Of a DNA stretch of 5,932 nt, positions 5,911-5,932 are shown one piece after another; the first letter of the stretch is position 1; each line of letters starts with the position of its first letter. Both the position numbers and the translations under genes were made by a program. Under the pieces are notes generated by a model. That model did not search any database, was not told where the DNA came from, and worked only from the letters and a program-made list of their open reading frames with translations. This DNA is from Candidatus Woesearchaeota archaeon (GTDB lineage Archaea > Nanobdellota > Nanobdellia > SCGC-AAA011-G17 > GW2011-AR17): assembly GCA_016211095.1 (NCBI GenBank), contig JACQSW010000082.1:1-5932 (forward strand), given 5' to 3'.

Positions 5911-5932
5911 CGTTTAGCCCTAAGGCTAAACG
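5911..5932. repeat. Perfect 9-bp inverted repeat with 4-base loop
   Basis: CGTTTAGCC (5911-5919) and GGCTAAACG (5924-5932) are exact reverse complements around the loop CTAA. The repeat begins three bases after the rightward TATA-like element and reaches the last base of the window, so it may extend further. It could be an operator, the first hairpin of an RNA, or a stem before the T-rich TTGTTATATATTTT on the minus strand acting as a terminator for a leftward gene upstream of hjc. Confidence 0.7.

Noticed and set aside
1..5932. tRNA, rRNA, CRISPR array or insertion sequence
   Set aside because: No cloverleaf-like sequence, spaced direct repeats, transposase frame or paired terminal repeats were seen; almost all of the window is covered by two genes.

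Overview
The window looks archaeal. Its two genes, a phosphoenolpyruvate (PEP) synthase carrying inteins and a Holliday junction resolvase of the archaeal Hjc family, each have an archaeal-type TATA box (TTTATAAA or TTATAAAC with a purine-rich BRE-like stretch) at a spacing that predicts a short or leaderless transcript. The host is fairly AT-rich. PEP synthase reads GKGASLGEMYNN and FPIPPGFVITAQAY near its start, and Hjc carries a GSGSTPLPNPD loop. From memory these resemble uncultivated DPANN-type archaea, but the sequence alone does not settle the lineage.

Layout, all genes on the minus strand. Positions 1-52 are the 3' flank of the large gene, with a TATA-like element near the edge. Positions 53-5263 are one uninterrupted reading frame of 1736 residues, which is a PEP synthase of 797 residues split by two in-frame inteins. 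Intein 1 (3254-4816, 521 aa) sits in the ATP-grasp motif AEDLP/TASFAGQQ. Intein 2 (1160-2413, 418 aa) sits in the phosphohistidine motif GGST/CHAA, one residue before the catalytic His. Both keep splicing blocks and a complete pair of LAGLIDADG motifs with acidic catalytic residues. Positions 5264-5394 are an intergenic gap with the pps promoter and the hjc 3' end. Positions 5395-5823 are hjc. Positions 5824-5932 are non-coding, with the hjc promoter, a TATA-like element facing right, and a perfect 9-bp inverted repeat that ends at the window edge.

How it works together: PEP synthase (pyruvate + ATP + water to PEP + AMP + phosphate) opens gluconeogenesis or runs the last glycolytic step in reverse. 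It can be active only after both inteins leave, because each interrupts a different catalytic module. The most unusual points are the double insertion at two active-site motifs, Trp instead of His as the penultimate residue of intein 2, and a zinc-ribbon plus PWNKG motif added to intein 1 between its endonuclease and its C-terminal splicing block. Hjc probably acts independently in recombination; its proximity to the inteins is most likely coincidence.
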